Shown: positions 45,029 to 54,310 of the stretch, piece after piece
Layout of the letters: each line of letters opens with the position of its first letter
Position numbering within the stretch: the first letter of the stretch is position 1
NCBI GenBank assembly: GCA_024698715.1
Contig: JAILRA010000029.1
Coordinates: 1 to 64,000, forward strand
DNA: 64,000 nt
Direction: 5' to 3'
Source: Lachnospiraceae bacterium
Lineage (GTDB): Bacteria; Bacillota; Clostridia; Lachnospirales; Lachnospiraceae
Position numbers and translations under genes: made by a program
The notes under the pieces: generated by a model
Databases searched by the model: none
The model's input: only the letters and a program-made list of their open reading frames with translations
What the model was told of the DNA's origin: nothing

Positions 45029-48000
45029 ATGAGTAACGTTAGACGAATTTACGTTGAAAAGAAAGAAGAATATGCGGTTAAAGCGAAGGAACTCTTTAAA
45101 GATATAAAGGGTTATCTTGGCATTAATTCCGTTACCGGAGTAAGATATCTTATCCGTTACGATGTTGAGAATATCTCGGATGCTGTATTTGAAAAGGCAT
45201 GCAAAACCGTATTTTCGGAGCCTCCCGTAGATAATTATTTTCTTGAGGATTTGAAAGTAAATGATACCGATAAGGTATTCAGCGTTGAATATCTTCCCGG
45301 ACAGTACGATCAGAGAGCGGATTCGGCTGTTCAGTGCGTACAGTTCCTTAATGCAGAAGAGAATCCTACGATTCAGACTGCGATTACTTATGTTCTTGAA
45401 GGAAATGTAACAGATGAAGAGGCTGAAAAGATCAAAGCTTACTGTATCAACCCCGTTGATTCGAGAGAAGCTTCGATTGAAAAGCCCGAGACTTTGCAGA
45501 GCGTATTTGCAACGCCCGACGATGTTTCGATCTTTGATAACTTTACAACTATGCCCGAGGACGAATTCAAGAAGCTTTACGATTCGCTCGGACTTGCAAT
45601 GACATATAAGGATTTCAAGTTTATCAGAGAATACTTTGCTAACGATGAGAAGAGAAATCCTTCCTTTACCGAGATCAAAGTTCTCGATACGTATTGGTCG
45701 GATCACTGCCGTCATACAACATTCTCCACTGAACTTGAGAATGTAAAATTCCTTGCCGGAGATTATGCGGATGTTCTTGAAGATACATACAAAGAATACC
45801 TCGGTGTAAGAAAAGACGTATACGGTGATAATTCTAAGAAGTATGTCTGCCTTATGGATCTGGCTTTGATGGCTATGAAGAAGCTTAAAAAAGACGGCAA
45901 ACTTGAAGATATGGAAAAATCCGATGAGATCAATGCATGTTCGATCGTTGTTCCCATCGATGTTGAATATGAAGACGGTAAAGTGGTTAACGAAGAGTGG
46001 CTCATCAACTTTAAGAACGAGACACATAACCATCCTACAGAGATCGAGCCTTTCGGTGGTGCTGCCACATGTCTCGGCGGTGCTATCCGTGATCCCCTTT
46101 CGGGAAGAACATATGTATATCAGGCGATGAGAGTTACTGGTGCCGCAGATCCTACGGTATCCGTTAATGAGACATTAATGGGTAAGCTTTCACAGAAGAA
46201 ACTTGTACGTGGTGCAGCAGCAGGTTATTCATCATACGGTAACCAGATCGGACTTGCTACAGGACTGGTAAAAGAAATCTATCATCCCAATTACGTAGCT
46301 AAGAGAATGGAGATCGGTGCAGTTATGGGTGCAGCTCCCAGACGTGCCGTTATAAGAGAAACATCAGATCCCGGAGATGTTATCGTTCTCCTCGGCGGAC
46401 GTACAGGACGTGACGGCTGTGGCGGTGCAACAGGTTCTTCCAAGGTACATACCGTTCAGTCAATCGAGACTTGCGGTGCGGAAGTTCAGAAGGGTAATCC
46501 TCCTACAGAAAGAAAGATCCAGAGACTCTTCAGAAGAGAAGAAGTTTCAGCACTTATAAAGAAATGTAATGACTTCGGTGCAGGCGGTGTATCCGTTGCG
46601 ATAGGTGAACTTGCTGATGGCCTCAGAGTAAATCTTGATCTCGTTCCCAAGAAATATGAAGGTCTTGACGGAACAGAACTTTCAATTTCCGAATCACAGG
46701 AAAGAATGGCAGTAGTTCTCGATCCCAAGGATCTTGATCAGTTCCTTAAATATGCAGAGGAAGAAAACCTCGAAGCGATCAAGGTTGCTGATGTTACCGA
46801 AGAACCCAGACTTGTGCTTGTCTGGAGAGGCAAAGAGATCGTTAACATCAAGAGAGAGTTCCTTAACACAAACGGAGCTCATCAGGAAACCGATGTAGAA
46901 GTTGAATCACCAGTTAAGGCAGACAATTACTTTGAAAAGATCGCAAATGCAAAGGTTGACAAAGACCTTTCTGCAAATGATATAAAGGCAGCAGTCATCG
47001 ACAGTGTTTCAGACCTTAATACATGTTCACAAAAAGGTCTTGTTGAAATGTTTGACTCATCGATCGGTGCAGGTACGGTTCTTATGCCTTACGGCGGAAA
47101 GAATCAGCTTACCGAGGTTCAGACAATGGTTGCAAAGGTTCCCGTAATGAAGGGCAAATCCGATGCGGTTACAATGATGAGCTACGGCTTCGATCCTTAT
47201 CTTTCAACATGGTCACCTTACCATGGCGCAATCTATGCGGTAACAGAGTCAATGAGTAAGATCTGTGCTGCAGGCGGTGATGTAAATAAGATCAGATTCA
47301 CATTCCAGGAATACTTCAGAAGAATGTCGGAAGTTCCTTCAAGATGGAGCCAGCCTTTCGCAGCTTTGCTTGGTGCATTCAAGGCTCAGATGGAATACGG
47401 CCTTCCCTCGATCGGAGGTAAGGATTCAATGTCCGGAACATTCCAGGACATCGATGTTCCGCCCACACTTGTATCTTTTGCGGTTGATGTTGCTAAGGAA
47501 AAAGATGTTGTTACACCCGAACTTAAGAAAGCAGGAAACTTCCTTGCAATCTTCAGAATACCCAAGGATGACAAGTCGTTACCCGTATTTGACAAGACAC
47601 TTAAGCTTTATGATGATGTAAGCAAACTTATAAAAGAGGGCAAGATCGTATCTGCATATGTGTGTGATGCTCACGGTATCGTTCCAGCACTTTCAAAGAT
47701 GGCATTCGGAAACGCTTTGGGAGTAAAGGTTTCGGGAAAAGATGTAAAAGCACTGTTCTCAAATGAAATGGGCAGTATCTTATGCGAAATGACTGATAAA
47801 GTCAACAATGATTTTGTGGAATATATCGGTGAAGTTACTGATAAAGACTTCGATATTCAGGGCGTTAAGGTTGCATACGACGAAGTACTTGCCAGCTTTA
47901 AGAAACCTCTTGAGAAAGTATTCCATTCAAGAGTAACAGAAGATTATACAAAACTTGACAGACCCGCATACAAGGCAGAGAGCGTTTACATCTGCAAGAA

Positions 48001-48808
48001 CAAAGTTGCAAAGCCTCACGTATTTATTCCGGTATTCCCCGGAACAAACTGCGAATACGATTCGGCCAGAGCATTCGAGAGAGCAGGTGCAACGGCTACA
48101 ACGAAGATATTCAGAAACCTTACATCTTCAATGATCAAGGAAAGCATTGAAGAGTATGTAAAAGAAATAAACAATGCCCAGATCATCATGTTCCCCGGCG
48201 GATTCTCCGCAGGTGACGAACCTGACGGATCTGCTAAGTTCTTTGCAACCGCATTCCAGAACGAAGCTATCAAGGAAGCAGTAACAAAGCTTCTTGATGA
48301 GAGAGACGGTCTTGCACTCGGTATTTGTAACGGATTCCAGGCTCTGATCAAACTCGGTCTGGTCCCTAACGGAAAGATCACCGGTCAGGATGAGAATTCC
48401 GCAACACTTACATTCAATACGATCAACCGTCACATCTCCAAGATGGCATACACAAAGGTTGTTTCCAACAAATCACCCTGGTTACAGCTTGCTGAACTTG
48501 ATGGTGTATACACATCACCTGCATCACACGGTGAAGGACGTTTCGTAGCACCCAAAGATGTGATCGAAAAACTTTTTGCAAACGGTCAGGTTGCAACAAG
48601 ATACTGTGACAATGACGGAAACGTAAGCATGGATGAAGAATATAATATCAACGGTTCATTCGAATCTATCGAAGGTATCACATCACCCGACGGACGTGTA
48701 TTCGGTAAGATGGCACACGCAGAACGTCGTGACAGAGGTGTTGCTATCAACATCTACGGCGAGCAGGATCTTAAGATCTTCGAATCAGGTGTTAAGTACT
48801 TCAAATAG
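45029..48808 (+). CDS. purL: Phosphoribosylformylglycinamidine synthase, single-chain
   Basis: A 1259-residue purine biosynthesis enzyme converting FGAR to FGAM with ATP and glutamine. Like the large clostridial and enteric form it joins a PurS-like N-terminus, the PurL core (DTYWSDHCRHTTFSTEL, NETHNHPTEIEPFGGAATC, DFGAGGVSVAIGELADG) and a C-terminal class I glutaminase whose nucleophile Cys lies in ALGICNGFQAL. PGTNCEYDSARAFERAGA marks the start of the glutaminase domain. GGAGG is eight bases before the ATG. No other pur gene is adjacent and no purine riboswitch is visible upstream. Confidence 0.98.
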   Translation: MSNVRRIYVEKKEEYAVKAKELFKDIKGYLGINSVTGVRYLIRYDVENISDAVFEKACKTVFSEPPVDNYFLEDLKVNDTDKVFSVEYLPGQYDQRADSAVQCVQFLNAEENPTIQTAITYVLEGNVTDEEAEKIKAYCINPVDSREASIEKPETLQSVFATPDDVSIFDNFTTMPEDEFKKLYDSLGLAMTYKDFKFIREYFANDEKRNPSFTEIKVLDTYWSDHCRHTTFSTELENVKFLAGDYADVLEDTYKEYLGVRKDVYGDNSKKYVCLMDLALMAMKKLKKDGKLEDMEKSDEINACSIVVPIDVEYEDGKVVNEEWLINFKNETHNHPTEIEPFGGAATCLGGAIRDPLSGRTYVYQAMRVTGAADPTVSVNETLMGKLSQKKLVRGAAAGYSSYGNQIGLATGLVKEIYHPNYVAKRMEIGAVMGAAPRRAVIRETSDPGDVIVLLGGRTGRDGCGGATGSSKVHTVQSIETCGAEVQKGNPPTERKIQRLFRREEVSALIKKCNDFGAGGVSVAIGELADGLRVNLDLVPKKYEGLDGTELSISESQERMAVVLDPKDLDQFLKYAEEENLEAIKVADVTEEPRLVLVWRGKEIVNIKREFLNTNGAHQETDVEVESPVKADNYFEKIANAKVDKDLSANDIKAAVIDSVSDLNTCSQKGLVEMFDSSIGAGTVLMPYGGKNQLTEVQTMVAKVPVMKGKSDAVTMMSYGFDPYLSTWSPYHGAIYAVTESMSKICAAGGDVNKIRFTFQEYFRRMSEVPSRWSQPFAALLGAFKAQMEYGLPSIGGKDSMSGTFQDIDVPPTLVSFAVDVAKEKDVVTPELKKAGNFLAIFRIPKDDKSLPVFDKTLKLYDDVSKLIKEGKIVSAYVCDAHGIVPALSKMAFGNALGVKVSGKDVKALFSNEMGSILCEMTDKVNNDFVEYIGEVTDKDFDIQGVKVAYDEVLASFKKPLEKVFHSRVTEDYTKLDRPAYKAESVYICKNKVAKPHVFIPVFPGTNCEYDSARAFERAGATATTKIFRNLTSSMIKESIEEYVKEINNAQIIMFPGGFSAGDEPDGSAKFFATAFQNEAIKEAVTKLLDERDGLALGICNGFQALIKLGLVPNGKITGQDENSATLTFNTINRHISKMAYTKVVSNKSPWLQLAELDGVYTSPASHGEGRFVAPKDVIEKLFANGQVATRYCDNDGNVSMDEEYNINGSFESIEGITSPDGRVFGKMAHAERRDRGVAINIYGEQDLKIFESGVKYFK

Positions 48809-48899
48809 TTCAAATGACTTTACACGGAAAATGTATTTCGGATGTATTTTCTGCTATGCAGATTTTTAGGTTAACAGATATCAGGCTAAGGAGGTAAAA

Positions 48900-49115
48900 A
48901 TGAAACATATAAAATATTTTGCTGTATCACTGGGATTATGTTTATCATTTTTAATGCCCTTAACGGCGTGCGGCAATCCGGTGGATGATGCATGCGATAC
49001 TGTAGAGGATATGGCCGAACAGAAAGACAATACAAAGGATGCACTTGATGATTTTCATCAGAATGCAGACGACAAAGAGGCCGAAGCCGATGCAATACTC
49101 GATATGGTCGAGTAA
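48900..49115 (+). CDS. Small predicted lipoprotein
   Basis: A 71-residue protein with a signal sequence ending in lipobox LTAC (about residue 24). The mature part of about 47 residues is acidic and helical (DDACDTVEDMAEQKDNTKDALDDFH...). AAGGAGG lies directly upstream at good spacing. It is 21 bases before hisC and may share its transcript. No family is recognised and no function is proposed. Confidence 0.75.
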   Translation: MKHIKYFAVSLGLCLSFLMPLTACGNPVDDACDTVEDMAEQKDNTKDALDDFHQNADDKEAEADAILDMVE

Positions 49116-49136
49116 ATAAATATTTACGGAGAAAAA

Positions 49137-50192
49137 ATGAACTGGAGAGAATATGTTAAAAACGTTACCCCGTATGTTCCGGGGGAACAGCCTAAAATAA
49201 ATAATCTTATCAAACTAAACACAAACGAAAACCCGTATTCTCCATCGCCAGTCGCTAAAGAAGAACTTCTCAGACTGGCAGAGGACTATGATTCGTTGAG
49301 ACGTTATCCCAAACCCGATTGCGATGCGTTAAGGGATGCTTTGAGCGAATATATGGGTCTGGCTCCCGAAAAGATATTTACGGGTGTAGGTTCGGATGAT
49401 GTCATTTGTACCCTCTTTACGACATTTTTCCATTCGACGCTTCCGGTTCTTTTTGCAGACATAACATATTCATTTTATGAAGTATGGGCTGATTTTGTGG
49501 GATTCCCCAAGGAACTTATTCCGGTTAAGGATGACCTTTCAATCGACATTAACGATTACAGAAAGGAAAACGGCGGGATAGTAATAGCCAATCCCAATGC
49601 GCCGACGGGGCTTTCGCTTCCGCTTGAAAAAATAGAAGAAGTACTTAAGTTTAACAGGGATTCAATAGTTATCGTAGATGAAGCGTATGTGGATTTTGGC
49701 GGTGAGTCGGCTGTTAAACTCATCGACAAGTATGACAATCTGATTGTTACACAGACTTATTCCAAATCAAGGAACCTTGCGGGCTTAAGGATCGGTATGG
49801 CTTTTGCAAACGAAGAAGTGATCTCAAAGATCAAGGCAGTTAAGTTCTCGATCAATTCCTATACCATGAATGAGCCTTCTTTGCGTATAGCTTCCGCGAT
49901 CCTTAAGGATGAGGATTATTTCAGGGAATGCTGCGGAAAGGTTATAAAGACAAGAGAGTGGTGTGTTGAAGAGTTTAAGAAACTCGGATTCGTATTTCCC
50001 GAAAGCAGTGCGAACTTCGTATTTGTTACACATCCTAAAGTGAATGCCAACGACATTTACAAGGCGCTTAGAGAAAGAGGGATTCTGGTACGCCATTTCG
50101 GTATGGAGAGGATCGACAATTATCTTCGTATCTCTATCGGAACCGATGACGAGATGAAGGCATTGTTCAGTGCTCTTAAGGAAATAGTATAA
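49137..50192 (+). CDS. hisC: Histidinol-phosphate aminotransferase
   Basis: A 351-residue class I/II PLP-dependent aminotransferase of histidine synthesis. Features: LNTNENPYSPSP, GVGSDDVICTLF, the NPNAPTG substrate loop, VDEAYVDF with the PLP-contacting Asp and the PLP-lysine segment TYSKSRNLAGLRIG. The C-terminal RHFG...YLRISIGTDDEM is standard. It is far from hisHF at 21.7 kb, so his genes are scattered here. Confidence 0.95.
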   Translation: MNWREYVKNVTPYVPGEQPKINNLIKLNTNENPYSPSPVAKEELLRLAEDYDSLRRYPKPDCDALRDALSEYMGLAPEKIFTGVGSDDVICTLFTTFFHSTLPVLFADITYSFYEVWADFVGFPKELIPVKDDLSIDINDYRKENGGIVIANPNAPTGLSLPLEKIEEVLKFNRDSIVIVDEAYVDFGGESAVKLIDKYDNLIVTQTYSKSRNLAGLRIGMAFANEEVISKIKAVKFSINSYTMNEPSLRIASAILKDEDYFRECCGKVIKTREWCVEEFKKLGFVFPESSANFVFVTHPKVNANDIYKALRERGILVRHFGMERIDNYLRISIGTDDEMKALFSALKEIV

Positions 50193-50272
50193 CGGACACT
50201 TGAAAAACTTTTACTGAAATATAAACGGACTAATCAAACGAAAGGATTTCGCAATTCGCGAATTATACCGAT

Positions 50273-50791
50273 ATGACAGCAATTAGAGACGGACTGGTAA
50301 ATATGCTGCTCGAACATCATATTGCGCCTGTATGGATCTGCTTTATCGTGAGCATGATACCGCTCATCGAATTACGTGGCGGCCTGATAGTATCGAGCAT
50401 ATTGAATGTTCCCATTTGGAAGGCGATTATTTTCTGTATAGGCGGAAATATAATTCCCATTCCTTTCATCCTTCTTTTCATCAAGAGGATATTAAAGTGG
50501 ATGAAAAACATTCATTTTCTGAAGATTGATAAATTTGCACAGTGGCTTGAAAACAGAGCCAATAAAAAGAGTGATGCTCTAAAAAAAGGCGAGTTTTTGG
50601 GACTGATGCTCTTTGTAGGAATTCCGCTTCCCGGAACCGGGGCATGGATGGGTTCGCTTATGGCGGCACTTTTTGACATTAAGCTTCCCAAGGCTGTAGT
50701 TGCGGAACTTTGCGGACTTATTCTTGCAACGATCATAATGACGATTCTTTCATACGGTGCACTTGGATCCATTTTCCATTTCCTCGGATAG
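50273..50791 (+). CDS. COG2426-type small export protein
   Basis: A 172-residue membrane protein with four to five hydrophobic segments; SMIPLIELRGGLIVSS and MLFVGIPLPGTGAWMGSLMAALFDI are the conserved regions of the PF06695 family, called small multidrug export proteins although transport is unproven. The start is uncertain: AAAGGA (50241-50246) is 26 bases before ATG 50273, with the palindrome AATTCGCGAATT (50253-50264) between them. Confidence 0.82.
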   Translation: MTAIRDGLVNMLLEHHIAPVWICFIVSMIPLIELRGGLIVSSILNVPIWKAIIFCIGGNIIPIPFILLFIKRILKWMKNIHFLKIDKFAQWLENRANKKSDALKKGEFLGLMLFVGIPLPGTGAWMGSLMAALFDIKLPKAVVAELCGLILATIIMTILSYGALGSIFHFLG

Positions 50792-50855
50792 AATTTCCGG
50801 AAAATGCGGATCTGTATTTCCGATTTTATATTTTGTTTTAGGAAGCATTCGTTAA

Positions 50856-51677
50856 ATGGACAGTTATATTGAATTTTCAAAATATTATGATGAACTGATG
50901 GAAGATGTTCCTTATGACGAATGGCTTGGATTTGTCAGGAAAACTCTTTCGGATAACGGAATAAATGACGGACTTGTCTGCGAGCTCGGAGCGGGTACCG
51001 GGAATTTTACGATGCGTCTCGCAAAGGCCGGTTACGATCTCATAGGAATAGATAATTCCGAAGAAATGCTTTCGGTTGCAAGAAGCAAAAAAGAAGAGTT
51101 TCTTAACAGCGGAGAGACTTTCGAAAGCGAAGATAAGGTGTCCGATATAATGTACATATGTCAGGACATGAGAGAATTTGAATTATACGGAACCGTCAGA
51201 GCGATAGTAAGCATTTGTGATTCGATGAATTATATTCTCGAGGATGATGAGCTAGTTCATACATTTAAACTCGTGAACAATTATCTGGATCCGGACGGCT
51301 TATTCATATTTGATTTTAATACCGAATACAAATACAGAGAAGTGATAGGTGATTCCACCATAGCCGACAGTAATGAGGATGTTTCGTTTATCTGGATGAA
51401 TTATTATGACGATGAAAGCCGGATCAACGAATACGAAGTAACGTTTTTCGTCAAAAATGATGAAGAGAACGAAGAAGACTGTCTGTACAAAAGATTTGTG
51501 GAATACCATTATCAGAAGGGATATACGCTTGAGGAGATAAAAGGATTCTTAAAAGAAGCGGGGCTTATATTCGTTGATGCTTTTGACGCCGACGGATTTG
51601 CCAATGTTAGCGACAGGTCCGAAAGAATATTCGTTATTGCGAAAGAATCCGGAAAATCTCATTGTCAGGAAAAATAA
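50856..51677 (+). CDS. Class I SAM-dependent methyltransferase
   Basis: A 273-residue Rossmann-type methyltransferase. SAM-binding motif I is CELGAGTGNFTMRLA, followed by the acidic ribose-binding Asp in LIGIDNSEEML, and the IVSICDSMNYIL region. The N-terminus SKYYDELMEDVPYDEW is typical of a small-molecule or unknown-substrate group near SAM methyltransferase YqeM-like genes. Substrate unknown. It ends three bases before hslO, so the two are likely co-translated. Confidence 0.88.
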   Translation: MDSYIEFSKYYDELMEDVPYDEWLGFVRKTLSDNGINDGLVCELGAGTGNFTMRLAKAGYDLIGIDNSEEMLSVARSKKEEFLNSGETFESEDKVSDIMYICQDMREFELYGTVRAIVSICDSMNYILEDDELVHTFKLVNNYLDPDGLFIFDFNTEYKYREVIGDSTIADSNEDVSFIWMNYYDDESRINEYEVTFFVKNDEENEEDCLYKRFVEYHYQKGYTLEEIKGFLKEAGLIFVDAFDADGFANVSDRSERIFVIAKESGKSHCQEK

Positions 51678-51680
51678 GTT

Positions 51681-52556
51681 ATGGATATAATAGTCAGGGC
51701 CACGGCGGCCGATGCACAGATAAGGATTTTCAGTGCATATACAAAAGATATGGTAGAAGAGGCGAGAAAGAGACATAATACTTCCCCCGTCTGTACGGCG
51801 GCGCTCGGAAGAATGCTCACCGCCGGATGCATGATGGGTGCGATGCTTAAAGGTGATAAAGATATTCTCACTTTAAGGATCAATTCCGACGGCCCGATAA
51901 ACGGGATTACGGTAACCGCTGATTCCAAAGGATTTGTCAAAGGATACGTGGGAAATCCCAATGTGATCCTTCCTGCCAACAAAGTGGGAAAACTGGATGT
52001 TGCCAAAGCAGTCGGAATAGGATTTCTGGATGTCATCAAGGACATGGGGTTAAAGGAACCTTATGTCGGACAGACGGTACTTCAGACCGGCGAGATAGCC
52101 GAGGATATCACATATTATTTTGCAAGCTCCGAACAGATCCCATCAAGTGTAGGACTCGGAGTTCTCATGAACAAGGACAATACCGTAAAGCAGGCAGGCG
52201 GATTTATAGTTCAGCTTATGCCCGAGGCTTCCGAAGAAACCGTATCTGTGCTTGAGAAAAATCTTTCGAAGATTTCATCGGTCACTACGCTTCTGGACAA
52301 CGGAATGGGTCCGAAAGAAATACTTGAGATACTTTGTGAGGGACTGGAACCTCAGATCATAGATATTATCCCCACGGGATTTAAATGCAACTGCTCTAAG
52401 GAAAGAGTTACCAAGGCTCTTATAAGCATAGGCAGAAAAGAACTGGAAAAACTGGCAAACGAAGAAGATGTCATTCATCTGCATTGCGATTTCTGCAATA
52501 CGGATTATGAATTTAGGAATGACGAATTAAAAGATATCTTATTTTTGGCAAAATAA
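51681..52556 (+). CDS. hslO: Redox-regulated chaperone Hsp33
   Basis: A 291-residue oxidative-stress holdase. The N-terminal domain (VRATAADAQIRIFSAYTKDMVEEAR) and the C-terminal zinc-binding redox switch with CNCS (near 236-238) and CDFC (near 270-273) are both intact, so the chaperone should be activated by disulphide formation. It starts three bases after the methyltransferase gene. No strong ribosome binding site is visible, in keeping with translational coupling. Confidence 0.96.
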   Translation: MDIIVRATAADAQIRIFSAYTKDMVEEARKRHNTSPVCTAALGRMLTAGCMMGAMLKGDKDILTLRINSDGPINGITVTADSKGFVKGYVGNPNVILPANKVGKLDVAKAVGIGFLDVIKDMGLKEPYVGQTVLQTGEIAEDITYYFASSEQIPSSVGLGVLMNKDNTVKQAGGFIVQLMPEASEETVSVLEKNLSKISSVTTLLDNGMGPKEILEILCEGLEPQIIDIIPTGFKCNCSKERVTKALISIGRKELEKLANEEDVIHLHCDFCNTDYEFRNDELKDILFLAK

Positions 52557-52584
52557 TAATTATCATGAAAAGAGGAACGATAAA

Positions 52585-53733
52585 ATGACTACCGCAGAAC
52601 AGGCACTGAAACTGCACGAAGAATGGCAGGGTAAAATGGAAACGAAGAGCAAAGTGGAGGTGAAATCCAAGGAAGCACTTGCTCTTGCGTATACACCCGG
52701 TGTTGCAGAACCTTGTAAGGTTATAGCAAAAAATAAGGAAGAAGCATACAGATATACTGCAAAAGCAAATACGATTGCGGTCATATCCGACGGTTCGGCG
52801 GTACTCGGACTCGGAAATATAGGAGCTTCGGCCGGAATCCCCGTAATGGAAGGAAAAGCGATACTTTTCAAGGAATTCGGCGGGGTAAACGCTGTTCCCA
52901 TCTGTCTTGATACGCAGGATACCGAAGAGATCATCAAAACGGTCACATATCTGGCTCCCAATTTCGGCGGTATCAATCTTGAAGATATTTCCGCTCCGAG
53001 ATGTTTTGAAATAGAAGAAAGACTTAAAGCCACACTTGATATTCCGGTTTTTCATGACGATCAGCACGGAACGGCGATCGTTGTTCTTGCAGGACTTATA
53101 AATTCGCTTAAAGTCACGGGAAAGAAAAAAGAAGAATGCAGAGTAGTTGTAAACGGCGCCGGTTCGGCAGGCGTTGCGATCACAAAGCTTCTTTTGAGAT
53201 ACGGATTTAAAAATGTCACGATGTGTGATAAATTAGGTATTATATCAAAGGATTATCCCGAACTTAACTGGATGCAGAAGAAAATGGCCGAAGTGACCAA
53301 TCTTGAGGGCAAAAACGGCACTCTTGCCGATGCGTTATGCGGGGCGGACATTTTTGTCGGTGTAAGTGCTCCGAATATCGTAACTGCAGATATGGTTAAG
53401 TCAATGAATAAGGATGCGATACTTTTTGCCATGGCCAATCCGGTTCCCGAGATCATGCCGGATGTTGCCAAAGCGGCAGGTGCGAGAATAGTCGGTACGG
53501 GTCGTTCCGATTTCCCGAACCAGGTTAATAACGTTATCGCTTTCCCGGGTATCTTTAAGGGTGCACTTGAGGCAAGGGCAAAGCAGATAACCGAAGATAT
53601 GAAACTTGCTGCCGCTGAAGCCATAGCAAATCTTATCCCTGACGATGAGTTAAGCGATGAGAATATCATAGTTCCGCCTTTCCATCCGACCGTTGCCAAG
53701 GTTGTATGCGATGCGGTCAAAAAATACGTATAA
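52585..53733 (+). CDS. NAD(P)-dependent malic enzyme
   Basis: A 382-residue short-form malic enzyme that decarboxylates malate to pyruvate. Features: YTPGVAEPC near residue 40, the metal-binding EDISAPRCFEIEE and VFHDDQHGTA, and the dinucleotide-binding VVNGAGSAGVAITKLLL. No phosphotransacetylase-like C-terminal domain is present, as expected for the Gram-positive short form. GAGGAA precedes the ATG. Confidence 0.96.
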   Translation: MTTAEQALKLHEEWQGKMETKSKVEVKSKEALALAYTPGVAEPCKVIAKNKEEAYRYTAKANTIAVISDGSAVLGLGNIGASAGIPVMEGKAILFKEFGGVNAVPICLDTQDTEEIIKTVTYLAPNFGGINLEDISAPRCFEIEERLKATLDIPVFHDDQHGTAIVVLAGLINSLKVTGKKKEECRVVVNGAGSAGVAITKLLLRYGFKNVTMCDKLGIISKDYPELNWMQKKMAEVTNLEGKNGTLADALCGADIFVGVSAPNIVTADMVKSMNKDAILFAMANPVPEIMPDVAKAAGARIVGTGRSDFPNQVNNVIAFPGIFKGALEARAKQITEDMKLAAAEAIANLIPDDELSDENIIVPPFHPTVAKVVCDAVKKYV

Positions 53734-53774
53734 TACGGCAGACCGTTATAAAATCAGATTATTAAGAGGATTAA

Positions 53775-54290
53775 ATGAATTATAATTCCGAAACCCTTTA
53801 CAAATTAATGATCCTGTATATGCTTAAGTCGGCGGCTGAACCTTTAACGCTGATCCAGATAAGCAAGTTTTTTGTTGAGAAGGAATACACGGATTTTCTG
53901 AAGATCCAGGCACATGTCAAAGCACTTGAAGATCAGAATTTCCTTGCCGTAAAACAAAATCACAATAAGACGCTTATTTCCATTACCGAAGAGGGAATGG
54001 AATCGCTCCAGTATTTTCTGGGTGACATCAGTTCGGAAATAAAATGCGATATCCAGGAATATCTCAAAGTCAATTCAACAGAACTGAGACGTGAGGCTTC
54101 CATCGTATCCGATTATTATAAAAATCAGTTCGGCGAATATGAAGCGTTCCTTTGGGCGAAAGACAGGGATACCGAGCTTGTGACCATCAAACTTACAGTT
54201 CCGAGCGAAAAGATGGCTGCCACCATTTGCGATAACTGGCAGGAAAAGAATCAGGAAATTTTTCAGTATCTGACTGATAATTTATTATAA
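53775..54290 (+). CDS. DUF4364 family protein
   Basis: A 171-residue protein of a Clostridia-specific family. The N-terminal half (LYKLMILYMLKSAAEPLTLIQISKFF ... LKIQAHVKALEDQNFLAVKQ) looks like a winged-helix DNA-binding domain; the C-terminal half is mixed alpha/beta. A transcription-regulator role is inference. AGAGGA precedes the ATG; it lies 20 bases before capA. Confidence 0.83.
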   Translation: MNYNSETLYKLMILYMLKSAAEPLTLIQISKFFVEKEYTDFLKIQAHVKALEDQNFLAVKQNHNKTLISITEEGMESLQYFLGDISSEIKCDIQEYLKVNSTELRREASIVSDYYKNQFGEYEAFLWAKDRDTELVTIKLTVPSEKMAATICDNWQEKNQEIFQYLTDNLL

Positions 54291-54310
54291 AGAATTACCG
54301 GGGAATTAAT

